NCBI GenBank assembly: GCA_963841705.1
Contig: CAWJDY010000044.1
Span: forward strand, 248,001 to 312,000
Source: VAZQ01 sp963841705
GTDB lineage: Bacteria > Pseudomonadota > Alphaproteobacteria > Rhizobiales > Xanthobacteraceae
Direction of reading: 5' to 3'
Length of the DNA stretch: 64,000 nucleotides
Position numbers and translations under genes: made by a program. The notes beneath the pieces were generated by a model. That model saw only the letters and a program-made list of their open reading frames with translations, did no database searches and had not been told where the DNA came from. Position 1 is the stretch's first letter. Every line of letters starts with the position of its first letter. Of this stretch, positions 26,802 to 35,828 are shown piece by piece.

Positions 26802-27292
26802 CGAATGGCTCGTCCATGAGCAGCACGTCGGGATCAATGGCATATGATCGCGCGATCGCGACGCGCTGTTGCATGTCGCCCGACAGCTGGTGCGGATAAT
26901 TCTCCTCGGTGCCCGTCAGCTCCAAGAGCTCGAGATAGCGGTGCACTACGCGATCGCGCTCCCGCCAACTCATGTTCTTGCATTTTAGGCCGAACGCGAT
27001 GTTCTCCCGCACGGTCTTCCACGGAAACACGGAAACAGCGCGACCTGCTGAAAAATCATCGCGCGATCCGGGCTTGGTCCGGCAATCGGGCGGCCGCCGA
27101 CGCGCACGCCCCCGACGACGGTGGTTCGAGACCGGCCACGATGCGGAGGAGCGTGGTCTTACCGCAACCGGACGGTCCGACGATGGCGAACTCGCGCTCG
27201 GCGATCGTCAAACTCATGTCCTTGAGTGCGGTGAAATTCCCCCCGCGACGCGGGAAGGTCTTACTCACGTGGTCGAAGACGATGTGGCTCAT
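26802..27292 (-). pseudogene. ABC transporter ATPase (SsuB/TauB-like), frameshifted
   Basis: Nitrate/sulfonate/taurine-type importer ATPase, broken. The start MSHIVFDHVSKTFPRRGG and Walker A GPSGCGKTT are intact. A first frameshift occurs after EPPSSG near 27110. A second is caused by a tandem 8-bp duplication (cacggaaa twice, 27020-27035) that splits the FPWKTVREN motif. The rest (LSGDMQQRVAIARS, Walker B VLLMDEPF) is readable, but the signature glycine LSGG is changed to LSGD. Homology ends at DEPF, where the fragment of another gene begins. No permease or binding-protein genes are adjacent. Confidence 0.9.
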
Positions 27293-27370
27293 CTCTTACC
27301 CGAACGAAGGATGGATGGTGCAGGACGAACGTGTCGCAGTCCATCTTCTGTCGTCCGACTGAGCTAAGTA

Positions 27371-30300
27371 CTAAGCATCACCTTGCCCAGCATATGATTG
27401 TGTGGGCAACGTGAATTGAAATATGGCTCCCCGGGGAATGCTCGCGCTCGCCCACAATCGTCCCTGATGCGCTTCGATAATCGAACGGCAGATGGACAGC
27501 CCCAATCCCAAGCCGCCGGGCTTGGTCGTGTAGAAGGACTCGAACAAACGGTCGGCGCTCTCGGGTGCCAGCCCTGAACCCGAATCTCGCACGGCGATAA
27601 GCACACCTTCCAATTCTGTTTTCTGAGTGCTGATCAGCAATTCTCGGGATCCTTCGCTCATTTCGCTCATCGCCTCGATGGCATTGATCAACAAATTGAG
27701 CATCACCTGTTGTAGTTGCACCCGATCGCCGTGGACAGCTGGCAGGCTCTCCGCTAGTTGTGTCTGGACCGAAATGGCATTCTTGGCCATTTCATTTCGG
27801 GTCAACGCTATGACTTGCAAGACCGCTTCGTTGACATCCACTCTATCCTTCTGTGGAGGCCCCTTTTTGACAAGGGCACGAATTCGATCGATTACGTCAC
27901 CGGCCCGGACGCCGCTCTCCACGACAAGACCGAGCGCCCGCCGGGCCTCCTCCAAATTCGGCGATTGGCGGCTGAGCCAATTCAAGCCGGCGTTGGCATA
28001 TGTGATTGCGGCTCCGATCGGCTGGTTGATTTCGTGGGCAATCGAAGCCGTAAGGTGCCCCATCGTTGCGACGCGATTCGCATGCGCGACCTCCATCTGC
28101 ATCTCGCGGTAGCGCCGCTCGCTCTCGCGCAGGTCTTCCTCGGCCCGCTTGCGCTCCGTGATGTCCTGGACGACGCCGAACATGCGGCGAGGTCGGCCCG
28201 ACCCATCCCTCACCACATCGCCTTGACTGTGGATGATGCGCACCTCGCCATTGGACCGGAGCACCCGGTACTCCACGTCATATCGCGGTCCGCCCTGCAA
28301 TGCGTCCGCCACTGCCGCGACGATCCTCTGCCGATCTTCCGGGTGAATCAGGTTCTGATAACCCGTAACGGCGACCTTGTTTTCCCCCGGCACCAGCCCA
28401 AAGATGCGGGAGCTTTCATCAGACCAGATGACTGTATTGGTGGTGAGGTCACGCTCCCAATAGCCGACATGGGTAACGCGCTGGGCTTCCTCGAGTTTGG
28501 CCTCGTTGTCTCGCAGGTTGCGAAGCGTCAGGAGTCCGGTCAGGGCGTCGCCGATCCTCCGACCGACCTCCTGGAACAGCCGTTCCTCCCGACCTATCCA
28601 AACCCGGGGATATGAGCACTGGTGGAGGCCGAACATGTACGGTTTGCCGACCTTCGGATAGATAGCCATGCCGATGAGCGATTGAATGCCGAAACGCTCC
28701 GCGAGCCGTGTCGGTACTGGATACCCAAAATCATGTCCGAATTGCACGATACCGGTGGAAGCTCGCGCGATCTGGAAAACATTGGCGACTTCCGCGTCCA
28801 CGGGCAGATCGATCCCCAGAGCCAAAGCCCCTGGATAGTCCGGCCGAGTGCGCTCCATCGCGGCGCGCCACGAGGGCGCCTCAGGATCGCACGGGTAAAC
28901 CAGCCAAGCACGATCGCACGCGAAGATCGACAGCGCCGTGTCAAGCACTTCGCTCATCATCTGATCGAGGTCATTCGTGCCTTGAATGGCCCGGTTGACT
29001 TTATCCATACTCTCCAAGAACCAGAGATGAGCCCGACGTTCCTCCTCCGCCTGCCTGCGCTCGGTCAGGTCGAGCACGAAACCGACGCCCTCATCCGGCC
29101 CTCCCTCGAACGCAGTTGCGCCGACCAGCACCGGCACGCGGCCGCCATCCTTTCGAAAATATTCCTTCTCATACGGTTGCGCAGTTCCACTCGCATCTAG
29201 CTGTGCTGCCCGGCGGTCGTCTGCGCCACGCCATTCGGGAGGTGTCAAGTCCCGCCAGCTCAACCGGCCAGCGACGAGATCGCCGCGGTCATACCCAATG
29301 ATGCGCAGATAGGCTTCGTTGGCATCAATGATCCGACCATCAGCACGCCACATGAAGATCCCTATGATGTTCGAGTCGACCAGTCGCCTTATCTTCGCAT
29401 CCCGGTCCTGTAGATCTTCATAGAGACGGATGTTCTCCAATGAGATCGCCGCCTCGGATGCTAAAAGTTTGAGAACGACGATCCGGTCGGGCGTGAAGAC
29501 GTCTACGGCTAAGTTGTTCTCGAGGTAAAGCACTCCAACCAATCTGGCTTCCTTGAGCAACGGCAAGCAGAGAATTGAACGTGCGTGATGTCGACGAATG
29601 TAATCATCTGCAGAAAACTGCTTCTCGCCTGAGGCATCGTGCAGAAAAACGCTCTCTTTCGTTCGGACGACGTAGTGGAGCATCGACACTGGAAGATCCG
29701 CAGCGGTTACACTCGTTTGCCGCGGACCGACTGCCACCATATCACCGCCCGTCGTGGCTTCCGCCACTATCCGATACTCATCACCTCGCGCTACAATCAA
29801 TAGACCTCGCTCAGCACCCGCGTGCTCAATTGCTGTACGCATGAGGGTATCGATCAGTTTCTCCAGGACGATCTCACCCGATATGGCTTGTGACAGTTTT
29901 ATTACGGTAGCAAGATCCAGGTATTCGATGGATGTGCTGATCGTGCTCGTTGGATCGGGCAGCGGCGTTTCATGTCTGAGGTGCGGATATAGCTTGTCGA
30001 GTTGCCGTACCTTGCCATCGGCCCCCCATTGCAGATAGCAGTCGCGGGCGTCTCGCAAATACGTGTGCGAGATCTTCTCGAAGCCCCGTGCCATGTAGAA
30101 GCGCGCAGCGAGCTCATTGGCGAGCGCTTCATTGTGGACAAATCCGTTTGCGTGTGCCGAGCGGATGGCCTGTTCGTAAAGGCGCTCAGCGTCGAGCTCG
30201 CGGCCTTCGATGCGTGCGATCTCGGCGCCTAGGAGCGCGGCCCGGTTTTCGAAATTCTCCGGGCATTGCTCCGCCCAAACTTCGAGTTGCCGATCGTAAC

Positions 30301-33300
30301 CTTTCAGCGTGTCAAGATGTTCTCGTTGCTTCTCCGGTGACGCAGAATCCCATGACGTCGCGTGGGAAAGAGCGCCATAAAAGCACAACTCCGCCGTTTC
30401 GAATTGTGATGGTGATGTCCAGAGCTGCCGTTGCGCCCTCAAAGCGGCATGGACGGCGGCAGCATAGTCTCCGGCAAAAAAGCGGGCCTGTAGTTTTCGG
30501 ACCCAATACCAGCACTCAAGCTCCGCCAGGGCAAGATTACTTGCCAGATAGCCTTCGAACTGAAGCTCATCGAATTGCTCATCATTGAAGGATCCAAATT
30601 TTGCAGTGAGGCCGCGAAGACTCCGGATAAGGCCCAGCTGCGCTTTGATGTGGTCGACGACGAGCCCAAACCGAACCTTGTGTGCAAACTGGAGGCCATT
30701 TTCGGCTTCACGTTGCACCTCAACCAGGTGATCTCCTGCCGCCAGCATGTTTTTGACAATATGGTCGCAGCAAAAGCCCGCGTAGGTCACGTCACCGATC
30801 TCGTTTGCGGCATCAAATGCGCGGCGCACCAAATCGCGGCCCGCCCGGACATGTCTTGTCCATGGCAGTACAATGTCTCCGAAAGACATATAGGTTCGAG
30901 CCTGAAAACGCTTCAATCCGCGTTTCTCAACCAAGTCATAGCCGAGCTGGCCGAAGCGAAATCCGTCTTTGTAGTTGCCGAAGCGGGGTCCGGCTATGAT
31001 CGCAAGCCATACATAGGCGAAGCACGAACCGTCGCTGTTGCCGTGTTCGAGGCTCAGATTGACCATGCGGCAGATGACGAGTGAAGACAAGTTCTCGTCG
31101 CAGAATAATGCCGGCGTCAGGAGCTCGACCATGACATCGAGAACGTCAAGGACATCCGGGTTGGTCATCACGGGCAAGTCATTCAGATCCTCGATCTGCC
31201 GGCATCCAATCTGAGCCCAGATAAGATCGTATTCGCGACGTACTTCGTCGCTGGTGGGATGCGGCGACCAATCCGTGCCGCGGCTTCGCAGGTATTCGAA
31301 GGATACCTCCACCCCGCGATCGCTCCGATCCAAAGCGGTGTAAACCCTGAGTCGCAAACGTGCGACGAGAGCGATGTGATGTTGGTTTCTCGCTCGTTCT
31401 GCCAACACCGAAAGCCGATTTTCGGCGGCCACCGTTTGTGCGGTCAGCGATTCGCACTCGGCCATAAGATATTCGATAGCGAAGATGAGCTCGTAGTTGT
31501 GGTCCCAGCTCTCCTCAGTCAGCAATGCCCGGCCAGCCGCGAGGTACGAAAGCACCGAAGCGTACGCGGTCGACATCTTCGCGCGCCTGCCCGCAATGAG
31601 ATTCAATTCTGCGACCCGCGCACGCTCCTCGGCTGACGTTATGAGACGAGAGCCACGGTTGAGCTGGTTCACGATCTCGAAGATCTTCTCTTCGATCTCC
31701 GCTGGCGCAGTCCGTGATGCGAGGAGACGGCCGATTCGAAGGTGAGCAGCACCACGCGCGCCTTCAGGTATCAGCGAATAGGCTGCTTCCTGAACACGGT
31801 CGTGGAGGAATCGATAGGCATGTTCCGACTGGAGGACGAGTCCAGTTCGGACTGCCTCCCGCAGGTCGCTGTGGATGTCCTGCTTCGGATCCTGGTAAAC
31901 CGTCGCCAGCAGGTCGAACTCCGCGCTATTGCCCATACAAGCCAGCTGCTGCAATGCTCTCTGGGCTTCAACGGGCAGGCGGCTCAACTTCCCCACCATG
32001 AGGTCCACCACGTTATCGGTGTAACCCTTGGCGTGAATGCGATTGAGGTCCCATGACCATCGGCCATTTCCATGATCGAAGGTGAGTAGTCCCTCTTCGG
32101 ACAGCGATGAAATAAACTGAATGGCAAAAAATGGATTGCTGCCTGTCTTCTCATGCACCAAGTCGGCCAGCGGTTTGACACGCACCGGTTCGCGATGAAG
32201 CAAATCCGCAATCAACTGTTCCAAGTCTTCACGGGCCAGCGGTGCAAGGACGATCTCCTGCACCGCCGCCCCGGCTTTGCGAATCGCTTCCAACTTGTGC
32301 ATCAGCGGATGGGTGGAACCGACTTCGTTGTCTCGATAAGCACCAATCAACATCAGGTGCCGCACATCGGGCTGAGTCAGCACGTCCTCAAACAAATCGA
32401 GGGTTGCCGCGTCGAGCCATTGCAAATCGTCGAGGAACAAGGCAAGCGGATGCTCCGGTCGTGCGAATGCGCTGATAAATCGCCGGAATACCAGCTGGAA
32501 CCGGCGTTGCGCGTCCTGTGGAGGAAGGTCGGGGACCGGCGGCTGTTCTCCGATGACGAGCTTCAATTCAGGAACGAGGTCGACGATAAGCAGTGCGTTT
32601 GGACCGAGGGCCTGTTGAATGGCATCGCGCCAGATGCGCAACTCTTCTTCGCTCTTGCTAAGAAGCGGACCGATAAGACTCTGAAACGCTTGCGCCAAAG
32701 TGGCATAAGGAATGTCGCGCTTGTACTGGTCGAACTTGCCGGAGGCAAAAAGGCCGCGCGGCGGAACAAGTGATTTGTGGAGTTCATTGACGACAGAGGA
32801 CTTGCCGATACCGGAATATCCAGAAACAAGCACCAGCTCCGGCCTGTCGCCAGCTACGACGCGGTCGAAGGAGGCGAGCAGGGTCTCGATTTCGGATGCT
32901 CGCCCGTACAATTTCTCGGGAATCAGCAGCCGGTCTGGCGTGTCGTGCTCACCAAGCGGGAATTCCTCGACGCGGCACCGAGCTTCCCATTCGGCAAGAC
33001 AACGCCGCAGATCACGCTCAACGCCGGCCGCCGTCTGGTAGCGCTCCTCGGCAGTCTTGGCGAGGAGCTTCATAATTATTGCAGAGACAACGGGCGGGAC
33101 ATTCTTCACCCGCTCGCCTGGCGGCGTAGGCTTCCTGGCTATATGGCAGTGAACCCACTCCATGGGATCGGAAGCCGTAAACGGAAGACTGCCGGTCAGC
33201 ATTTGGTAGAGCGTGACTCCGAGTGAGTAGAGATCACTCCGGGAGTCAATCGACCTGTTCATCCGCCCGCTCTGCTCTGGCGCCATGTAGGCGAGTGTTC

Positions 33301-33829
33301 CAGCGATAAACTCGGGAGGTTTCGGCGACTGGCGCTCACGCGCTACGCGCGAAGCAATACCAAATCCCGTCAGCCAGGCCTGCCCTGTCGCGGAATTGAC
33401 GAGGATATTGGTCGGCTTGATATCCTTGTGGACGAGACCACGTTCGTGCAACTGGCGAAGCGCGGCCGATAAGGCGACCGCGAGGCGCAGGAATCGTCCG
33501 ACCTCCATGGGCGAACCAATAAGGCGGTCGAGAGGCTCGCCCCCTGGGTCGTTAAGCACGAGTATGGTCTGCCCGCGCTCACGCACGATCGCCAGCGGTC
33601 GCGCCGCCCATGCATCGTCCAACTCCTCCCTGACCTCATATTCGTGTGTGAGACGATTGAGGCTGCCGGGGGTTGGGTGCTCTGCGACTTGAAGCGCGAC
33701 CAGAACGGCCTGCCGGTCGCGGCCGGCACCATCGCGCCACCTTCTGCAGACAACACGTTCGCCGTCCTGCCATAACACTTCTTCAACGCTAGTACCCCCA
33801 TCAGCGCCGAACCAGGAGGATGGGTTCAC
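27371..33829 (-). CDS. giant sensor: kinase-like/AAA ATPase/TPR-like/GAF/PAS/GAF/PAS/histidine kinase
   Basis: 2152 residues, paralogue of the protein at 17360-22843 with an extra GAF and PAS inserted before the histidine kinase. Order: kinase-like domain (HKDIKPTN at 134-141, GFG at 155-157 in place of DFG), AAA-type ATPase (Walker A GYSGIGKSS), helical TPR-like region, GAF, PAS (DANEAYLRIIGYDRGDL), second GAF-like domain (MDKVNRAIQGTNDLDQMMSE onward), second PAS (YWERDLTTNTVIWSDESSRI), histidine kinase with His1932 (SIAHEINQP) and complete N and G boxes. No signal or membrane segment is seen. The last 700 or so bp are very similar in DNA to the other two kinase genes. Confidence 0.92.
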   Translation of the reverse strand: MNPSSWFGADGGTSVEEVLWQDGERVVCRRWRDGAGRDRQAVLVALQVAEHPTPGSLNRLTHEYEVREELDDAWAARPLAIVRERGQTILVLNDPGGEPLDRLIGSPMEVGRFLRLAVALSAALRQLHERGLVHKDIKPTNILVNSATGQAWLTGFGIASRVARERQSPKPPEFIAGTLAYMAPEQSGRMNRSIDSRSDLYSLGVTLYQMLTGSLPFTASDPMEWVHCHIARKPTPPGERVKNVPPVVSAIIMKLLAKTAEERYQTAAGVERDLRRCLAEWEARCRVEEFPLGEHDTPDRLLIPEKLYGRASEIETLLASFDRVVAGDRPELVLVSGYSGIGKSSVVNELHKSLVPPRGLFASGKFDQYKRDIPYATLAQAFQSLIGPLLSKSEEELRIWRDAIQQALGPNALLIVDLVPELKLVIGEQPPVPDLPPQDAQRRFQLVFRRFISAFARPEHPLALFLDDLQWLDAATLDLFEDVLTQPDVRHLMLIGAYRDNEVGSTHPLMHKLEAIRKAGAAVQEIVLAPLAREDLEQLIADLLHREPVRVKPLADLVHEKTGSNPFFAIQFISSLSEEGLLTFDHGNGRWSWDLNRIHAKGYTDNVVDLMVGKLSRLPVEAQRALQQLACMGNSAEFDLLATVYQDPKQDIHSDLREAVRTGLVLQSEHAYRFLHDRVQEAAYSLIPEGARGAAHLRIGRLLASRTAPAEIEEKIFEIVNQLNRGSRLITSAEERARVAELNLIAGRRAKMSTAYASVLSYLAAGRALLTEESWDHNYELIFAIEYLMAECESLTAQTVAAENRLSVLAERARNQHHIALVARLRLRVYTALDRSDRGVEVSFEYLRSRGTDWSPHPTSDEVRREYDLIWAQIGCRQIEDLNDLPVMTNPDVLDVLDVMVELLTPALFCDENLSSLVICRMVNLSLEHGNSDGSCFAYVWLAIIAGPRFGNYKDGFRFGQLGYDLVEKRGLKRFQARTYMSFGDIVLPWTRHVRAGRDLVRRAFDAANEIGDVTYAGFCCDHIVKNMLAAGDHLVEVQREAENGLQFAHKVRFGLVVDHIKAQLGLIRSLRGLTAKFGSFNDEQFDELQFEGYLASNLALAELECWYWVRKLQARFFAGDYAAAVHAALRAQRQLWTSPSQFETAELCFYGALSHATSWDSASPEKQREHLDTLKGYDRQLEVWAEQCPENFENRAALLGAEIARIEGRELDAERLYEQAIRSAHANGFVHNEALANELAARFYMARGFEKISHTYLRDARDCYLQWGADGKVRQLDKLYPHLRHETPLPDPTSTISTSIEYLDLATVIKLSQAISGEIVLEKLIDTLMRTAIEHAGAERGLLIVARGDEYRIVAEATTGGDMVAVGPRQTSVTAADLPVSMLHYVVRTKESVFLHDASGEKQFSADDYIRRHHARSILCLPLLKEARLVGVLYLENNLAVDVFTPDRIVVLKLLASEAAISLENIRLYEDLQDRDAKIRRLVDSNIIGIFMWRADGRIIDANEAYLRIIGYDRGDLVAGRLSWRDLTPPEWRGADDRRAAQLDASGTAQPYEKEYFRKDGGRVPVLVGATAFEGGPDEGVGFVLDLTERRQAEEERRAHLWFLESMDKVNRAIQGTNDLDQMMSEVLDTALSIFACDRAWLVYPCDPEAPSWRAAMERTRPDYPGALALGIDLPVDAEVANVFQIARASTGIVQFGHDFGYPVPTRLAERFGIQSLIGMAIYPKVGKPYMFGLHQCSYPRVWIGREERLFQEVGRRIGDALTGLLTLRNLRDNEAKLEEAQRVTHVGYWERDLTTNTVIWSDESSRIFGLVPGENKVAVTGYQNLIHPEDRQRIVAAVADALQGGPRYDVEYRVLRSNGEVRIIHSQGDVVRDGSGRPRRMFGVVQDITERKRAEEDLRESERRYREMQMEVAHANRVATMGHLTASIAHEINQPIGAAITYANAGLNWLSRQSPNLEEARRALGLVVESGVRAGDVIDRIRALVKKGPPQKDRVDVNEAVLQVIALTRNEMAKNAISVQTQLAESLPAVHGDRVQLQQVMLNLLINAIEAMSEMSEGSRELLISTQKTELEGVLIAVRDSGSGLAPESADRLFESFYTTKPGGLGLGLSICRSIIEAHQGRLWASASIPRGAIFQFTLPTQSYAGQGDA

Positions 33830-34044
33830 GTACGCACTCCTCTAACAGACCGGTGTCCTCTTCGGGCGGACAAGGTTCTATACTGGCGATAGTCCACCTC
33901 GGAGACTGGCTGCCACGCGAGTTTTGCCTCTATGGGGTTCTAGCACGCAAGAGGCGGCATGACGATGTCTGCTCCTGCGATCCGATACGTCGCGTTGGCG
34001 GCTCGCCATCGTCGTACTGCTCCCTGGTCATCGTCGAGCACGAC

Positions 34045-34449
34045 CTCGATTTCAACGTTGTTGGCGAGCTCGCGCCGGGCAGCGGGAGCATCGCCCTGAA
34101 TCTTTACGACATCACGCGGCTGCCAACTGAGCGTCGGACTCGTTGGGGTATAGGCTACGTGCCGCAGGAACCTTGAGGTGGGTGCGCTCACGAACGGAGA
34201 CCGGTCGCAGATCGATCAGGCGCTCACACGGTTCCCGAAGCTCGCTCAACGGCCTCGACCAGCCGGCGGGAACACTTTCGGGAGGTGAGCGCAAAATGAT
34301 GGCGATCGGCCGAGCCACGTTGTCCAACCGAGCTCGCGCTTGGTTTGGCGGAGTATGCTTACATGCTCGATCGAGGACGGGTCGCTCTTGAAGGTCGCGC
34401 GTCGGACGTACGCAAACACGCAAGCCTTCTTCACCTGCGCGCGCCCTGA
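34045..34449 (+). pseudogene. branched-chain amino acid/urea ABC transporter ATPase remnant (LivF/UrtE-like)
   Basis: Pieces in different frames: GSIALNLYDITRLPTERRTR then GIGYVPQEP (LivF Walker-A-distal part and Q-loop), LDQPAGTLSGGERKMMAIGRA (ABC signature) and EYAYMLDRGRVALEGRASDV (LivF C-terminus). The Walker A and most of the middle are missing and at least two frameshifts are needed. Just upstream, SLVIVEHDLDF looks like the end of a LivG-type ATPase. UrtD/UrtE are equally possible. No function expected. Confidence 0.75.
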
Positions 34450-34562
34450 GCGGCGGACGCTAGTTTTACCCCGCGTTCTCTGTAGACGAAAGCTGTCACG
34501 CGACAGCTCCGGTCGCTCCTGACCTTGGAGTCCGCTCAATTAATCGAGCATTCGTATCTTGT

Positions 34563-34904
34563 TCATTCGATGCGGACCAGACGCTTCGCCTCCGCGACGG
34601 ATTGGATGCACTCAGTAGTTTTTCCATCCGCATTCAGCGTTTTTGCCCGCGCCAGGATCGCCGCAAACATAGATTGGGCATTTTCATCGGCCCACCGCAC
34701 CGATCTCGGTGTTGGTTGGTGATGGAGCTGAGCGTCGATCGATTGGGATGTAGTAGGCTTGGCGACCGGGTTGCCCATGGAGTGGTCCACCAACGCCTCT
34801 ACCCGCGCAATTTCTTCGCTGCAGGTGTCGGTATGTGCCGATGCCATATCCAGTCCGACGATGGCACAACCAATCAACATCAGAGATAGTGGAGGCATGG
34901 TCAT
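34563..34904 (-). CDS. small secreted protein of unknown function
   Basis: 113 residues from the ATG at 34904 (MTMPPLSLMLIG); the frame runs open further upstream, but through the neighbouring gene. A short signal peptide (LSLMLIGCAIVGLDMASA) predicts periplasmic location. The remainder is mostly helical: CSEEIARVEALV, a QLHHQPTPRSV motif, then ARAKTLNADGKTTEC with two cysteines in the mature part. No named family recognised. It is the third gene of a compact minus-strand operon (35393 to 34563), and its 3' end is duplicated at 26694-26801. Confidence 0.7.
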   Translation of the reverse strand: MTMPPLSLMLIGCAIVGLDMASAHTDTCSEEIARVEALVDHSMGNPVAKPTTSQSIDAQLHHQPTPRSVRWADENAQSMFAAILARAKTLNADGKTTECIQSVAEAKRLVRIE

Positions 34905-34912
34905 AAGCCTTT

Positions 34913-35239
34913 TTATGCTGTTGCGAGCTCGACCCGCCTGCGCAAGATTTTGAGCGCGACCGCGATCAGGATGGTCGCGACCGACTTCGGCGGCAGATGG
35001 GTCGTTATTGCTTGGCTGACCTGCGGCGCATTGGCGAGATCGGCAATCCACACGGCCGAGTTGATGCCGACACCGACAGAGGAGATCAGGCGCGACGAGA
35101 TGATGATCGGGGAGCTGTGCCCGGAGGCAAGCAGCCGCTGTTTGAGCGAGCCGCTCGCCCTGGCGAAATAGATGGCGGCATCGGCCAGAAAATAAAATAC
35201 TAGCGCGGCGACGACGAAATTGAGAATGGTATCAAACAT
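34913..35239 (-). CDS. small integral membrane protein, unknown
   Basis: About 108 residues from the ATG at 35239 (MFDTILNFVVAALVFYFLAD). One clear N-terminal membrane helix, a middle part rich in serine and glycine (ISSRLISSVGVGINSAVWIADL), and a second hydrophobic stretch (ATILIAVALKIL) followed by a basic tail RRR. The start overlaps the end of the upstream 53-residue gene by 8 bp and the stop is 8 bp before the next gene, so the three form an operon. A degenerate copy of this gene's start lies near 37500. No family recognised. Confidence 0.65.
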   Translation of the reverse strand: MFDTILNFVVAALVFYFLADAAIYFARASGSLKQRLLASGHSSPIIISSRLISSVGVGINSAVWIADLANAPQVSQAITTHLPPKSVATILIAVALKILRRRVELATA

Positions 35240-35393
35240 CCCTCGCCTCAAGCAAAAGGTGCGGCCACAGGAAGATCAGGAACAACCAATTCCGCCACTC
35301 GAGACCATCCGTAAATGCCCTGTGCAGGAAGGCGGCAATCGCCGCGCCGATGCAGAAATAAAGCCCGACGAGATGCAGCAGCAGCGTGATCAC
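35232..35393 (-). CDS. 53-residue membrane protein, unknown
   Basis: Short frame with a GTG start at 35393 behind an AGGGA ribosome site. It encodes VITLLLHLVGLYFCIGAAIA (one membrane helix), a short hydrophilic part (HRAFTDGLEWRNW), then a second helix (LFLIFLWPHLLL), ending EARDV. The stop overlaps the start of the 34913-35239 gene, a coupling that supports it being real. The same 3' sequence occurs in decayed form near 37600. Function unknown. Confidence 0.6.
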   Translation of the reverse strand: MITLLLHLVGLYFCIGAAIAAFLHRAFTDGLEWRNWLFLIFLWPHLLLEARDV

Positions 35394-35504
35394 GACAGGT
35401 AATCCCTCGCTTCAAGTACTTCGTCGCTCAGCGAGCGCGGATCAGCGCTCGTTTGTAATCCATAGGTGGTGTGGATCCGTCCACGGTCGATGGGCCAATG
35501 CGTA

Positions 35505-35567
35505 AAAACCGCAAAGCGTACCGAGTCACATCAAGGATCGTACAGTCAGTAGCCATCGGCTCTGCTA
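35505..35567. promoter_or_regulatory. 63-bp conserved intergenic block, copy C
   Basis: Third copy with the same 56-bp spacing of AAAACCGCAA and TCTGCTA. It sits in the divergent region between the small membrane operon (starting 35393, minus) and the cytochrome b gene (starting 35829, plus). 35568-35828 contains no gene that I can support. Confidence 0.7.
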
Positions 35568-35828
35568 TGCTTTCATAAGCGCGTCACCGATGGCGCGCCG
35601 ATCAGCGTCGAGAAGGCGACGAAGGCGACGATGGGAGCGGGAATGTTTCTCCAATCAACAACTCCGCGCGGACTTGTGAGCAGGCGGCGCTTGCGCAGGC
35701 ATTTAGCTAAACATACCTGTCACGCGCGTGATTTGGTGGAGGCGCGGCGTACGGTTCAGCTATTGGCGTCTACTTCTCGCTAACCGCAGTTTGCTGCCTC
35801 TCAAGTCTAAACAGCGCTGATTGTCCGC

